Below the pieces are notes generated by a model that did not search any database, was not told where the DNA came from, and worked only from the letters and a program-made list of their open reading frames with translations. The position numbers and the translations under genes were made by a program. A stretch of 64,000 nucleotides of DNA from JBCBKL01 sp038521825 (GTDB taxonomy: Bacteria; Pseudomonadota; Alphaproteobacteria; Rhodobacterales; Rhodobacteraceae): NCBI GenBank assembly GCA_038521825.1, contig JBCBKL010000022.1:1-64000 (forward strand). Direction: 5' to 3'. Positions 45,483 through 54,396 of the stretch are shown here, piece after piece. How positions within the stretch are numbered: position 1 is the first letter of the stretch; each line of letters starts with the position of its first letter.

Positions 45483-46163
45483 ATGGGTCAATCCTTACGT
45501 GTGGCCGACCTTGTGGTAAAAAGCCGGTCGGGCCGACCGCTCCTAACAGTTCCTTCGTTCGCTGCGGATCCCGGCGCGTTGATCGGCATCCGTGGTCCTT
45601 CCGGCGCCGGAAAATCGACCCTGCTGTTTGCAATCAGCGGACTGCTTGAGCGGGTAGAGGGAAGCGTGACGTGGGATGAGACAGAGATACTCGCGCTACC
45701 CATCGAGCAGCGCACCGCCTTTCGTGCGGCCCATATGGGCATGATTTTTCAGGACCTTCTGTTGTTCGAGGAGTTGTCGGCCCATCAGAATGCCGGTGTC
45801 GTATCACTTTTTGGCCAGCCATCACGGCGGGGCAAGGTCAATGAACAGGGCGGGGCCCATCTTGCGGCCTTGGGGTTGTCCGACACCGCGCGGTCGGTGG
45901 TTAGCTATTCGGGCGGTGAACGTCAGCGCGTTGCTATCGCCCGTGCTTTGGCCAGCGATCCCAAGATCCTGTTGGCCGACGAACCTACGGCCAGCCTCGA
46001 CCGCGCCAATGCGGACCGGCTGATCGATGACCTGACGGGTCTGGTCCGCGCTGTGGGCAAGACGATGATCGTGGTCAGTCATGACGCTCTGCTGCTAAAG
46101 CGGATGGACCGGGTCCTGACCATTCGCGACGGACAGATCGCAGCGGACGAAGTGCCGGCCTGA
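45483..46163 (+). CDS. ABC transporter ATP-binding protein (MacB/LolD class)
   Basis: A 226-residue ATPase. Walker A GPSGAGKSTLLF lies near residues 37-48, Q-loop MIFQDLLLFEELSAHQN near 87, signature YSGGERQRVAIARAL near 142 and Walker B KILLADEPTASLD near 163. Its stop overlaps the permease start by one base (TGATG), indicating coupling. With the exported protein upstream and the FtsX-type permease downstream it forms a mechanotransmission-type ABC unit. Confidence 0.93.
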   Translation: MGQSLRVADLVVKSRSGRPLLTVPSFAADPGALIGIRGPSGAGKSTLLFAISGLLERVEGSVTWDETEILALPIEQRTAFRAAHMGMIFQDLLLFEELSAHQNAGVVSLFGQPSRRGKVNEQGGAHLAALGLSDTARSVVSYSGGERQRVAIARALASDPKILLADEPTASLDRANADRLIDDLTGLVRAVGKTMIVVSHDALLLKRMDRVLTIRDGQIAADEVPA

Positions 46164-47473
46164 TGCGCAACTGGTGGGATGGTATACCGGCGCTGGTTCA
46201 GGATCTGCTGCTTTCTGGTCTCTTTCTGCTGCCGCTGATCGGGCTTGGCGTCGTGTTGCTGAGGCGCTTTGCGCCATGGCCATTGGTGCGTGGGATCCTG
46301 TGGCGGTTTCGCTGGCCGAACGTTCTTTTTGTGCTGCTCATCGCTATTTCGGTTGGGATGGGGATCGGCCTTATTGCGCAGGAACGGGGGCTGCGACAGG
46401 GAACCGCGCAGGCAGCCGATAAGTTTGACATGGTGATCTCTGCTCCGGGCAGTGAACTCACCATGATGTTGGCGGCGGTCTTTCTGCAGCCAACCGATGT
46501 GCCGATGGTTGACGGACCAACCTATGCCGACATCGCGAACCATGACCGGATCGCATTTGCCGCGCCCATCGGATTTGGCGACAGTTATGCGGGCCACCCC
46601 ATCGTCGGAACCATCGCCGACTTCATCTCTCATTTGACGGAGAGCGGAGTGGAGGGGCGTGTTTGGGAACAATCTGGCGAAGCCGTCGTGGGAGCCTTGG
46701 TCCGGCTTGAGATCGGTGACCGGTTCGAGCCCGCCCATGGCATCGGTTTTACAGCAGAGGTTGGGGGCCATGATGGCGAGGAACTGGTCGTTGTCGGTCG
46801 GATGCCCCGTACCGGATCGCCGTGGGACAAGGCGATCCTGATCCCGATCGAGACGGTTTGGGAGGTGCATGGCCTGCCCAACGGGCATCCGTTCGAAGAG
46901 CAGGGTCAGATCGGGCCACCTTTCGATCCGGCCTATTTCCCCGGGACACCAGCGGTGATCGTGCGGGCTGAGTCGCTGGCGGCCACCTATGCGCTGCGGA
47001 CCGAATTCACCCGCGAGAATGAAACGATGGCGTTTTTCCCGGGCACGGTTCTGGCCAATCTCTACAGTGTTATGGGGGATATCCGGCAGGCCATGTCGCT
47101 GATGTCGATCGTCACACAAGTTTTGGTGGCCATCAGCGTGTTGCTTGGACTTTTTATTCTGTCGCGGCTGTTTCAGCGGCAGGTGGCGATGCTGCGGGCA
47201 CTTGGGGCGCCGCGGCGTTTCGTGATGGCGGTGGTCTGGCTCTATGGTGTTGTGCTGCTGGGGGTCGGAACGGCGCTTGGGTTGGTCTTTGGCCTGATCG
47301 CGGCGGCGGTTCTGTCGCTCATCGTCACGCAGCGGACGGGTGTTCTTGTGACGGCCAGTCTTGGCTGGGGTGAGGTGCATCTGGCACTTGCCTTTCTGTC
47401 CGTCACGGCCCTTTTGTCGCTGTTGCCCGCCCTGGTAGTGCTGCGCCAACCGATTGCCGAGAACCTGCGTTAA
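46163..47473 (+). CDS. ABC transporter permease with FtsX domain
   Basis: A 436-residue membrane protein. Two helices lie at the N-terminus (about residues 10-32 and 53-75), then a large periplasmic domain to about 305. Three helices of the FtsX domain follow (VLVAISVLLGLFILSRLF near 320, a second near 355-385 and a third near 400-425), with the coupling segment VAMLRALGAPRRFVMAVVW near 340-358. No channel-forming substrate path is evident. Its partner ATPase lies directly upstream. Confidence 0.9.
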   Translation: MRNWWDGIPALVQDLLLSGLFLLPLIGLGVVLLRRFAPWPLVRGILWRFRWPNVLFVLLIAISVGMGIGLIAQERGLRQGTAQAADKFDMVISAPGSELTMMLAAVFLQPTDVPMVDGPTYADIANHDRIAFAAPIGFGDSYAGHPIVGTIADFISHLTESGVEGRVWEQSGEAVVGALVRLEIGDRFEPAHGIGFTAEVGGHDGEELVVVGRMPRTGSPWDKAILIPIETVWEVHGLPNGHPFEEQGQIGPPFDPAYFPGTPAVIVRAESLAATYALRTEFTRENETMAFFPGTVLANLYSVMGDIRQAMSLMSIVTQVLVAISVLLGLFILSRLFQRQVAMLRALGAPRRFVMAVVWLYGVVLLGVGTALGLVFGLIAAAVLSLIVTQRTGVLVTASLGWGEVHLALAFLSVTALLSLLPALVVLRQPIAENLR

Positions 47474-47512
47474 CCGCATTTGGCGGATTTGACTCTTGCA
47501 TCAAAAAGATTA

Positions 47513-47527
47513 GAACAAAAGAAGAAC
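47513..47527 (+). promoter_or_regulatory. LexA box (GAAC-N7-GAAC) upstream of imuA
   Basis: GAACAAAAGAAGAAC is, on the other strand, GTTC-N7-GTTC, the LexA operator of alphaproteobacteria. It lies 7 bases before the imuA ORF start, overlapping the expected transcription start region of the mutasome operon. Confidence 0.85.
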
Positions 47528-47534
47528 AAACTGC

Positions 47535-48215
47535 GTGATGGTCTGCACGTGCATGGCTGCAACGATCAAATCTCCGTCCCGTCTCGCCCGGCCGCACAGC
47601 GTTTTCCGGGCCCGTACGCTGTCAGAGGTTTTTGCCGAGACGGCGCTGGATGCGGGGCCGTCGGCCTTTGTGCTGGCCAGCCTGCCGCGGCATTCAAAGC
47701 CGGTGCTTTGGGTGCAGGACAGGCTATCGACCAAAGAGGCGGGGGACCCATATCTGCTCGACGTACCGCTGTTGCGCGTTCAGCTCAGCCGCCCCGCAGA
47801 CGTCTTGCAGGCAATGGAGGACGGGCTGGGCTGTTCCGCCCTTGGCGCCGTGGTGGGCGAGGTCTGGGGCGATCCTCACGCGCTCGGCTTTACTGCGACC
47901 AAGCGGCTGGTCATGCGGGCCGAGGCCAGCGACATGCCCTGCTGGCTGGTCCGCCGCGCGTCCGCACCGGCGCTGAGTGCCGCACGCAATCGGTGGCGCG
48001 TGACGTCGCTGCCTGCTGCGGCCCATCCGGACGATCCGCGCGCGCCGGGGCAACCGCGCTGGCGAGCCGAACTCTTCCGATCGCGCATGGCACCGCCTGC
48101 CGAATGGGTGGTGCGTCATGACCGGGCGGCGGATCGTATCCATTTTTCTGCCCCACTTCGCGATGGAGCGTTGGCAGAAGGCGATGGAACGCGCGGGCAA
48201 TTCCGCGCCAGATGA
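47535..48215 (+). CDS. imuA: ImuA, mutasome accessory protein
   Basis: A RecA/SulA-like protein of 226 residues encoded first in the damage-induced imuA-imuB-dnaE2 cassette. The segments PSAFVLASLPRHSKPVLWVQ and ALGAVVGEVWG resemble the degenerate RecA-like core of alphaproteobacterial ImuA; no intact Walker A is seen. The C-terminal PRWRAELFRSRMAPPAEWVV is a typical conserved end of the family. The start could also be the ATG at 47550, since neither has a clear ribosome-binding site. The 3' end overlaps imuB by 98 bases in another frame. A LexA box lies just upstream. Confidence 0.88.
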   Translation: MMVCTCMAATIKSPSRLARPHSVFRARTLSEVFAETALDAGPSAFVLASLPRHSKPVLWVQDRLSTKEAGDPYLLDVPLLRVQLSRPADVLQAMEDGLGCSALGAVVGEVWGDPHALGFTATKRLVMRAEASDMPCWLVRRASAPALSAARNRWRVTSLPAAAHPDDPRAPGQPRWRAELFRSRMAPPAEWVVRHDRAADRIHFSAPLRDGALAEGDGTRGQFRAR

Positions 48216-49650
48216 CCTGCCCACGGTACTGGTGACCGAAGGCACGCATGGTCCTGTCGTGCATGCGGTCAACCGCGCCGCACGCCTGACCGGCATCAAG
48301 CGGGGCGGGCGTGTCGTGGATATGCGTGCACTCTGCCCCGAACTGCGCGTCGAATATGCCGATCTTGCAGGGGATGAGGCGCTGCTGGACCGTCTGACCC
48401 TGTGGGCGCGGCGCTGGTGCCCCTGGACCCGGCGGGACGGGGCTGATGGGATTATCCTAGATACGACCGGCTCCGATCACCTGATGGGTGGCGAGGCGGC
48501 GATGCTGGCGGGGATGGAGGCGGATCTGTCGACTCTTGGCCTTACCGCGCAGCTCGCTGCGGCCCCGACATGGGGTGCGGCTTGGGGGCTGGCGCGGTTC
48601 GGTCCGGTGCGGGCTCTGGCCCATCCGGGTAATCTAACCGAACAGCTTGCCCCTTTGCCCACCGATGTCCTGCGGCTGGAGGCGGATACGGTTCTGATGC
48701 TGCATCGGCTGGGTCTAAAAACCGTGGGTGATCTGATCACCATCCCCCGCCTGTCGCTGACCCGGCGCTTTTCGCGGGCTGAGCTGGCCCGCAATCCGCT
48801 CATGCGGATGGATCAGGCCTTTGGCAAAACGGCAGAACCCATTGCGAGCGTCGAAGCACGTCCGCCGGTTCGCGCCCTCAGCCGTCTGCCCGAATCTATT
48901 CAGGATCCGACGCCCCATATCCCCTTGCTCTGTGAAGATCTCTGTGCCCAGTTGGAAAAAGCCGGACAGGGTTGCCGCCAGCTTGCTCTGACGGTGTTCC
49001 GGACCGACGGTGAGGTCAGGACTGTGCGCGCTGCCACGTCGCGGCCCAACCGGGATGCCGAGCATCTGGCCCGCTTGTTTGAGGGCAAGCTCGAACGGAT
49101 CGACCCCGGATTTGGCTTTGATCTCATCGCGCTTGAGGCCGGTGGTGTTGAGGCGCTGGAAACGCGGCAGCGCAGGCTTGATGGCAAGGTCGATAATGAT
49201 CTGGAACTGTCCCGCCTTGTCGACCGCCTGACGGCCCGTTTCGGCAGCCGGGCCATCCAGCGCCCGGCCCGCAAGGCAAGCCATTTGCCCGAACGGGCGC
49301 AGGGCTGGGTCAGTGCGATGACAATGCCACCCGAAACAACCGATACCCCGGCCCGCGAACGGCCCATCCGCCTACTACAAGCGCCAGAAGAGATCCGGGT
49401 GCTTTACGCCATCCCCGAAGGCGCGCCCGCTCAATTCATCTGGCGGCGGCAGACCCTGAACGTGACACGCTATGCCGGCCCAGAACGCATCGCACCCGAA
49501 TGGTGGCAAGACCGACCCGGCACCCGGCTGCGCGATTATTTTAAAATTGAGGATCAGATGGGCCGCCGCTTTTGGCTGTACCGCGAAGGGCTGCACGAGG
49601 ACGGTCGGGGCGGGGCGCCCCGCTGGTTTCTACACGGGATGTTTGCGTAA
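48118..49650 (+). CDS. imuB: ImuB, catalytically inactive Y-family polymerase homologue
   Basis: A 510-residue Y-family-like protein that links the beta clamp and DnaE2 in translesion synthesis. The start MTGRRIVSIFLPHFAMERW shows the family fold but without the acidic residues of the active site found in DinB (no DMDAFFA). It has the domain order palm, thumb (VGDLITIPRLSLTRRF near residue 202) and little finger, then a C-terminal region with RRFWLYREGLHEDGR. The stop overlaps the dnaE2 start (TAATG). Confidence 0.92.
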   Translation: MTGRRIVSIFLPHFAMERWQKAMERAGNSAPDDLPTVLVTEGTHGPVVHAVNRAARLTGIKRGGRVVDMRALCPELRVEYADLAGDEALLDRLTLWARRWCPWTRRDGADGIILDTTGSDHLMGGEAAMLAGMEADLSTLGLTAQLAAAPTWGAAWGLARFGPVRALAHPGNLTEQLAPLPTDVLRLEADTVLMLHRLGLKTVGDLITIPRLSLTRRFSRAELARNPLMRMDQAFGKTAEPIASVEARPPVRALSRLPESIQDPTPHIPLLCEDLCAQLEKAGQGCRQLALTVFRTDGEVRTVRAATSRPNRDAEHLARLFEGKLERIDPGFGFDLIALEAGGVEALETRQRRLDGKVDNDLELSRLVDRLTARFGSRAIQRPARKASHLPERAQGWVSAMTMPPETTDTPARERPIRLLQAPEEIRVLYAIPEGAPAQFIWRRQTLNVTRYAGPERIAPEWWQDRPGTRLRDYFKIEDQMGRRFWLYREGLHEDGRGGAPRWFLHGMFA

Positions 49651-52600
49651 TGCCCGAGATGGATCATCAACGCCCTCGCCGCACAATTGAAGATGACGGT
49701 TTCACTTCCAACCCTCGTGCCGAGTATGTGGAATTGGGGGTGACCACCTGTTTTTCCTTCCTGCGTGGGGCTTCCGATGCCGTAGACCTTGCCACGACGG
49801 CCAACAAACTTGGCTATGATGCTATCGGTTGCGCCGATCTTAATACCATGGCCGGGGTCGTGCGGCTTCATGCAGAGGCGCTGAAAGGGCAAGTCAAACC
49901 TGTCATCGGCTGCCGCCTGCAATTGACGACCGGTGAAGAATTCCTGGCTTATCCACGCGACCGCGTGGCTTACGGCCAGCTCTGCACATTGCTGTCCAAA
50001 GGCAAAATGCAGATGCCTGATGGGACCTGGCAGGAAAAAGGGGCCTGCGACATCACCCTCGACGACCTCGCCCAACATAGCGAAGGTATCCAACTGATCG
50101 CCATCCCCGGCGACAATATCCTGCATTTCAGCGCCGGGTTGCGGCGGCTAACAAAGGCATTGCCAAGCCTGAAACACATCGCGGTCAGCTATCTCTATCG
50201 TGGCGACGACCGGGCGCGGATCAACCAGCTTGACGCTATCGCCAGATCCCATGGGCTGGGGATCATGGCGACCAACGACGTGCATTATCACGCGCCCTCA
50301 CGGCGCCCCTTGCAGGACATCATGACCTGCATCCTGCATAAAACCACCATCCACAAGGCGGGGTATCTTTTGGACGCCAACGCTGAACGGTACCTGAAAT
50401 CCCCCGCCCGTATGTGCCAGCTTTTTGACGAATGGCCCCATGCAATCCGCGCCACCCGCGCTATTGCGGATGCGTGCAATTTCGATCTGCGCGAGCTGGC
50501 ATATGAATATCCACATGAAACCGTACCACCTGGTCAGACACCGCAGGAATACTTGACGGAACTGACATGGAAGGGGGCGGCCAACCGCTATCCAACGGGT
50601 GTGCCGGACCATATCAAAGAGGTCTTGAAGAAAGAGCTCGCACTGATCGCCAAGCTGAATATCGCGCAGTACTTTCTGACGATCCATCAGGTGGTCAATT
50701 TTGCCCGCTACGAATGCAAGCCCCCCATTCTTTGCCAAGGCAGAGGATCAGCAGCCAATTCCGCCGTGTGCTATGTGCTGGGGATCACTGCCGTAGATCC
50801 CGCTCAGAATGATCTGCTGTTTGAGCGGTTTATCAGCGAAGAACGTAAGGAACCGCCCGATATCGACGTCGATTTCGAACATGAGCGGCGCGAGGAGGTG
50901 ATCCAGCACATCTATGACAAATACGGTCGCGACCGGGCAGCCTTATGCGCCACCGTTATCCATTACCGTCCTCGCATGGCCGTGCGCGAGGTGGGTAAGG
51001 TCATGGGATTGTCTGAGGATATCACCGGCGCATTGGCCAAAACCATCTGGGGTTCATGGGGTCGCGAAATTGGTACGCGCGAGGCGGAAGAAGCGGGTGT
51101 TGATCTGCGCGATCCGCTGATTGCCCGCACCATCAGGCTTGCCGATCAGATGATCGGGATGCCGCGTCATCTTGGCCAGCATGTGGGTGGCTTTATCCTG
51201 ACCGAAAACCCACTGATCCAGACCGTCCCCATCGGCAACGGGGCAATGCCCGAGCGCAGTTTTATCGAATGGGACAAGGACGACATTGACGAATTGCGCA
51301 TCCTCAAGGTCGATGTGCTGGCCCTTGGGATGCTCACCTGCATTCGCAAGGCGTTTGATCTGATCGAGGGGCATTACGGGCGCAAACTGACTTTGGCGAG
51401 CATCGAAGAGGGTGATGAAGCCGTTTACGATATGCTCTGCCAAGGGGACAGTCTGGGCGTGTTTCAGGTTGAAAGCCGGGCGCAGATGAACATGCTGCCA
51501 CGCCTCAGGCCTCGGGAATTTTACGATCTGGTCATTCAGGTGGCTATCGTCCGCCCTGGCCCGATCCAGGGGGATATGGTGCATCCCTATCTGCGGCGGC
51601 GGAATGGGCTGGAGCCGGAGGATTATCCATCACCTGGCCCCGATCATGACCCGGATGAACTGCGCAAGGTCCTGAAACGCACCAAGGGCGTGCCGATCTT
51701 TCAGGAACAGGCAATGAAAATCGCGATGGTCGCGGCTGAATTCTCCCCCGATGAGGCAAACCAGTTGCGCAAGGCGATGGCGACGTTCCGATCTCGCGGT
51801 ACGATTGGCCAGCTTGAGCACAAGATGGTCAGCCGCATGATTAATCGTGGCTATGATCCGGAATTTGCGGCGCGCTGTTTCAACCAGATCAAAGGCTTTG
51901 GCGATTATGGCTTTCCCGAAAGCCACGCGGCGAGTTTCGCGCACCTGGTTTATGTCTCCAGCTGGATCAAGTGCCATTACCCGGACGTGTTCTGCGCCGC
52001 ACTGCTGAATTCGCAGCCGATGGGGTTCTATGCACCGGCCCAGATCGTGCGGGATGCGCGGGAACACGATATCGAGGTACGCCCGCCGGATGTGAATTAC
52101 AGCAACTGGGACAACACCCTTGAACCCGTCGGTGCAGGGGCTTTTGCCGTCCGTCTGGGGCTGCGGCAGGTGACGGGGATGAAAGAGACCGAAGTTCTGC
52201 GCCTGATGGACGTGCGGGACCGACCCTTTGAAGATCTGGAGGATCTGCGGACGCGGGCACATCTCAATGCGGGTGCTATGCGGCGGCTGGCTTCGGCGGA
52301 TGCGATGCGGTCCATGACGCTTGATCGGCGGGCGGCGCTTTGGGATGCTGCAGCGCTGCGGGACGCGCCCAGCCTGCCGCTGTTCAAAGCATCCGAAGCA
52401 CGGGACGAAGGGGCCGAGCGGCGCGTGAGCCTGCCTGCCATGCCCGTCTGTGAACATGTGGTTGCCGATTACCAGACGCTCCGCCTGTCGCTCAAGGCGC
52501 ACCCGATGTCATTCCTGCGGAAAAGCCTCACACGGCAGCGCTTTATCTCGACCGATGACTTACAGAGGTCACGCAACGGCCAAAAGGTTTCGCTGGCGGG

Positions 52601-52958
52601 CATCGTCCTTGTCCGCCAGCGCCCCGGCAGCGCCAAGGGGGTCTGCTTTATCACGCTGGAAGATGAGGTGGGGGTCGCCAACCTGGTGGTTTGGCCCAAG
52701 GTGATGGAGACCTACCGTGCCGTCATCATGCGCGCACGGCTGCTGTCTGTGCGGGGCTATGTCCAGCGCGATGCCGATATCATCCATATTGTCGTGCAGC
52801 ATCTGGAGGATCGGACCGACGCGCTTTACCGCCTGTCCGGCGACCCGCTGCTGACGCAACTGGCCCGCGCGGACGAGGTCGTAAAACCGATCCCCAGTGT
52901 TCCGCATCGCCATCCGCGCGACGTGCGGATCATTCCGAAATCACGGGATTTTCACTAG
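49650..52958 (+). CDS. dnaE2: Error-prone DNA polymerase III alpha subunit DnaE2
   Basis: The polymerase of the SOS mutasome; 1102 residues. It has an N-terminal PHP domain (YVELGVTTCFSFLRGASDAV near residue 26), the palm with PPDIDVDFEHERREEV near 403 (catalytic Asp residues), the fingers with SLGVFQVESRAQMNMLPRLR near 600, and a C-terminal OB-fold (GIVLVRQRPGSAKGVCFITL near 990). The start ATG overlaps the imuB stop by one base, so a longer frame from 49572 is not needed. With imuA and imuB it forms the LexA-controlled cassette for damage-induced mutagenesis. Confidence 0.96.
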   Translation: MPEMDHQRPRRTIEDDGFTSNPRAEYVELGVTTCFSFLRGASDAVDLATTANKLGYDAIGCADLNTMAGVVRLHAEALKGQVKPVIGCRLQLTTGEEFLAYPRDRVAYGQLCTLLSKGKMQMPDGTWQEKGACDITLDDLAQHSEGIQLIAIPGDNILHFSAGLRRLTKALPSLKHIAVSYLYRGDDRARINQLDAIARSHGLGIMATNDVHYHAPSRRPLQDIMTCILHKTTIHKAGYLLDANAERYLKSPARMCQLFDEWPHAIRATRAIADACNFDLRELAYEYPHETVPPGQTPQEYLTELTWKGAANRYPTGVPDHIKEVLKKELALIAKLNIAQYFLTIHQVVNFARYECKPPILCQGRGSAANSAVCYVLGITAVDPAQNDLLFERFISEERKEPPDIDVDFEHERREEVIQHIYDKYGRDRAALCATVIHYRPRMAVREVGKVMGLSEDITGALAKTIWGSWGREIGTREAEEAGVDLRDPLIARTIRLADQMIGMPRHLGQHVGGFILTENPLIQTVPIGNGAMPERSFIEWDKDDIDELRILKVDVLALGMLTCIRKAFDLIEGHYGRKLTLASIEEGDEAVYDMLCQGDSLGVFQVESRAQMNMLPRLRPREFYDLVIQVAIVRPGPIQGDMVHPYLRRRNGLEPEDYPSPGPDHDPDELRKVLKRTKGVPIFQEQAMKIAMVAAEFSPDEANQLRKAMATFRSRGTIGQLEHKMVSRMINRGYDPEFAARCFNQIKGFGDYGFPESHAASFAHLVYVSSWIKCHYPDVFCAALLNSQPMGFYAPAQIVRDAREHDIEVRPPDVNYSNWDNTLEPVGAGAFAVRLGLRQVTGMKETEVLRLMDVRDRPFEDLEDLRTRAHLNAGAMRRLASADAMRSMTLDRRAALWDAAALRDAPSLPLFKASEARDEGAERRVSLPAMPVCEHVVADYQTLRLSLKAHPMSFLRKSLTRQRFISTDDLQRSRNGQKVSLAGIVLVRQRPGSAKGVCFITLEDEVGVANLVVWPKVMETYRAVIMRARLLSVRGYVQRDADIIHIVVQHLEDRTDALYRLSGDPLLTQLARADEVVKPIPSVPHRHPRDVRIIPKSRDFH

Positions 52959-53178
52959 AGGCGATGCGTTTTGCTGGGAACGGTCCGAAGCGGGCGTTGG
53001 ACCTGCCGGAACCGAAGCCGCGCGAAGATTTGAGCCTCGAGCGTCCGCTCAGGACTGCTTCAACCCGTCATCATCCCGTTTCAATAACCCTGGCCAATGC
53101 CATAGGGGCGGGAGACCAAGGTCGTAATGCTTGGCCTTGCCCGGCCACATAGAGTGCCATACGGGGAGGAACGCCGCG

Positions 53179-53700
53179 ATGTTCAAAGCGATCACACTTG
53201 GTGCGGCCCTGACAGCCGGTGCGGGCTATGCCGAGATCCAAAACGTCTATCTCGAAGCGGTGGACGGCACGCGCATCCAGATCGCAGAGATCGATCTGGC
53301 CGAGGATGGGCGTTATTCCGTCACGATGGCCGAGGCGCCCTTCACCGATCATTTCCTGTCAATGCGTCCCTTCCGCTGTCTCGAAGGGCCGGCCAAACAC
53401 TGGTGCCACGTCCCGTACCCCTACGATATCACTCGCCAAATCGGCGATGACCTCACGGATCTGGAGTATGACTTCCTGTTTCTGTGGAAAGGGTCAACTG
53501 AATACGGGATCAACATGTGGAACGGGGTCTACTATGTCTTGGAAGAGAATAACGGGCGGCTGACCGGCACGCTGCACGAAATGGACATGGATATCCTCTC
53601 GGCTCCGCCCGACCATGGCGAATTGCGCCCGGTCCAAGCAAAACACCTGGAACCCGGCGAACCCGAAAGCCACTGGCTTCCTGTCCTCGTGATTGAATGA
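53179..53700 (+). CDS. Exported hypothetical protein, 173 residues
   Basis: A signal peptide (MFKAITLGAALTAGAGYA) is followed by a beta-rich protein with EIQNVYLEAVDGTRIQIAEI near the start, a Cys pair region (MRPFRCLEGPAKHWCHVPYP) and GINMWNGVYYVLEENNGRLT near residue 116. I recognise no family. GGGGAGGAA precedes the ATG. The gap after dnaE2 (about 220 bases) has no other feature. It is probably a single-gene unit in the envelope. Confidence 0.7.
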   Translation: MFKAITLGAALTAGAGYAEIQNVYLEAVDGTRIQIAEIDLAEDGRYSVTMAEAPFTDHFLSMRPFRCLEGPAKHWCHVPYPYDITRQIGDDLTDLEYDFLFLWKGSTEYGINMWNGVYYVLEENNGRLTGTLHEMDMDILSAPPDHGELRPVQAKHLEPGEPESHWLPVLVIE

Positions 53701-53781
53701 TCCGCGCCGATCGCTGAATTTGGTTATGCCGCAAAACTATTATGCGCAGTAACGTTCGAGAACTGCCAAAGGTTGCTCGCC

Positions 53782-54324
53782 TTAGAAGACCGGCGCGTAC
53801 TTCCAGTTGTCGGCGTCAGGTGTCACCTCGTCGAGGTCGTATCCTGCGTCCTGCAAGCGTTTGGCCACCGCAAGTCCTTCGCTTGCCGCCTCGTCGACAT
53901 ACCGGCGTCCCAACTGTTCGTTCCGGGCAACGCCGTGGCCACGCATCAGATCGAGCCCGTAGTTGAACTTGCCCACCGGGTCGCCCAGTTCTGCGGCGCG
54001 CTTGTCCCATTCGGCTGCAGCATCCGGGTTGTACTCGCCACCCAGGCCATTGTTGTCCAGTTGGCTCATCCACGTCATTGTGCCCGTCCAGCCGGCGTTC
54101 GCGCAGCCTTCGAACAACTCCCGCGCGGTTTCGTGGTCACCCTTCTTGGTGATGTAATAGCCTGACGCGCAGGTCATCATGTCAGGCTTTCCCTGACGGA
54201 TATTTTCCATCACCCGTCCGATACCCATCTCGGGCGGATTGAGCGCGCCGCCCTCGTCCACGACGGTCTCCTGCGCCAGAACGGGCACACCAAAGGTCAG
54301 TGCGGCAATAGCAAAGATGCGCAT
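53782..54324 (-). CDS. Exported Sel1-like repeat protein
   Basis: A 180-residue protein with a signal peptide (MRIFAIAALTFGVPVLA). The body has TPR/Sel1-like helical units: GDHETARELFEGCANAGWTG near residues 62-81, AAAEWDKRAAELGDPVGKFN near 103-122 and EQLGRRYVDEAASEGLAVAK near 136-155. Sel1 proteins act as scaffolds in the periplasm or at the envelope. It lies downstream of, and on the same strand as, the decayed PQQ-linked ABC genes and might have belonged to that operon. Confidence 0.82.
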   Translation of the reverse strand: MRIFAIAALTFGVPVLAQETVVDEGGALNPPEMGIGRVMENIRQGKPDMMTCASGYYITKKGDHETARELFEGCANAGWTGTMTWMSQLDNNGLGGEYNPDAAAEWDKRAAELGDPVGKFNYGLDLMRGHGVARNEQLGRRYVDEAASEGLAVAKRLQDAGYDLDEVTPDADNWKYAPVF

Positions 54325-54396
54325 GGCTCTCCCTCTCTGGTCCTCTCATAGCAGAAGGTCGAACTGAAATCTGCGCCGATATGGTCGTAATTCACG

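Noticed and set aside
46079..47479. Long minus-strand open frame (466 codons) opposite the FtsX-type permease
   Set aside because: It is the GC-rich antisense shadow of a clear ABC permease. Composition is rich in Arg, Gln, His and Pro and no domain is visible.
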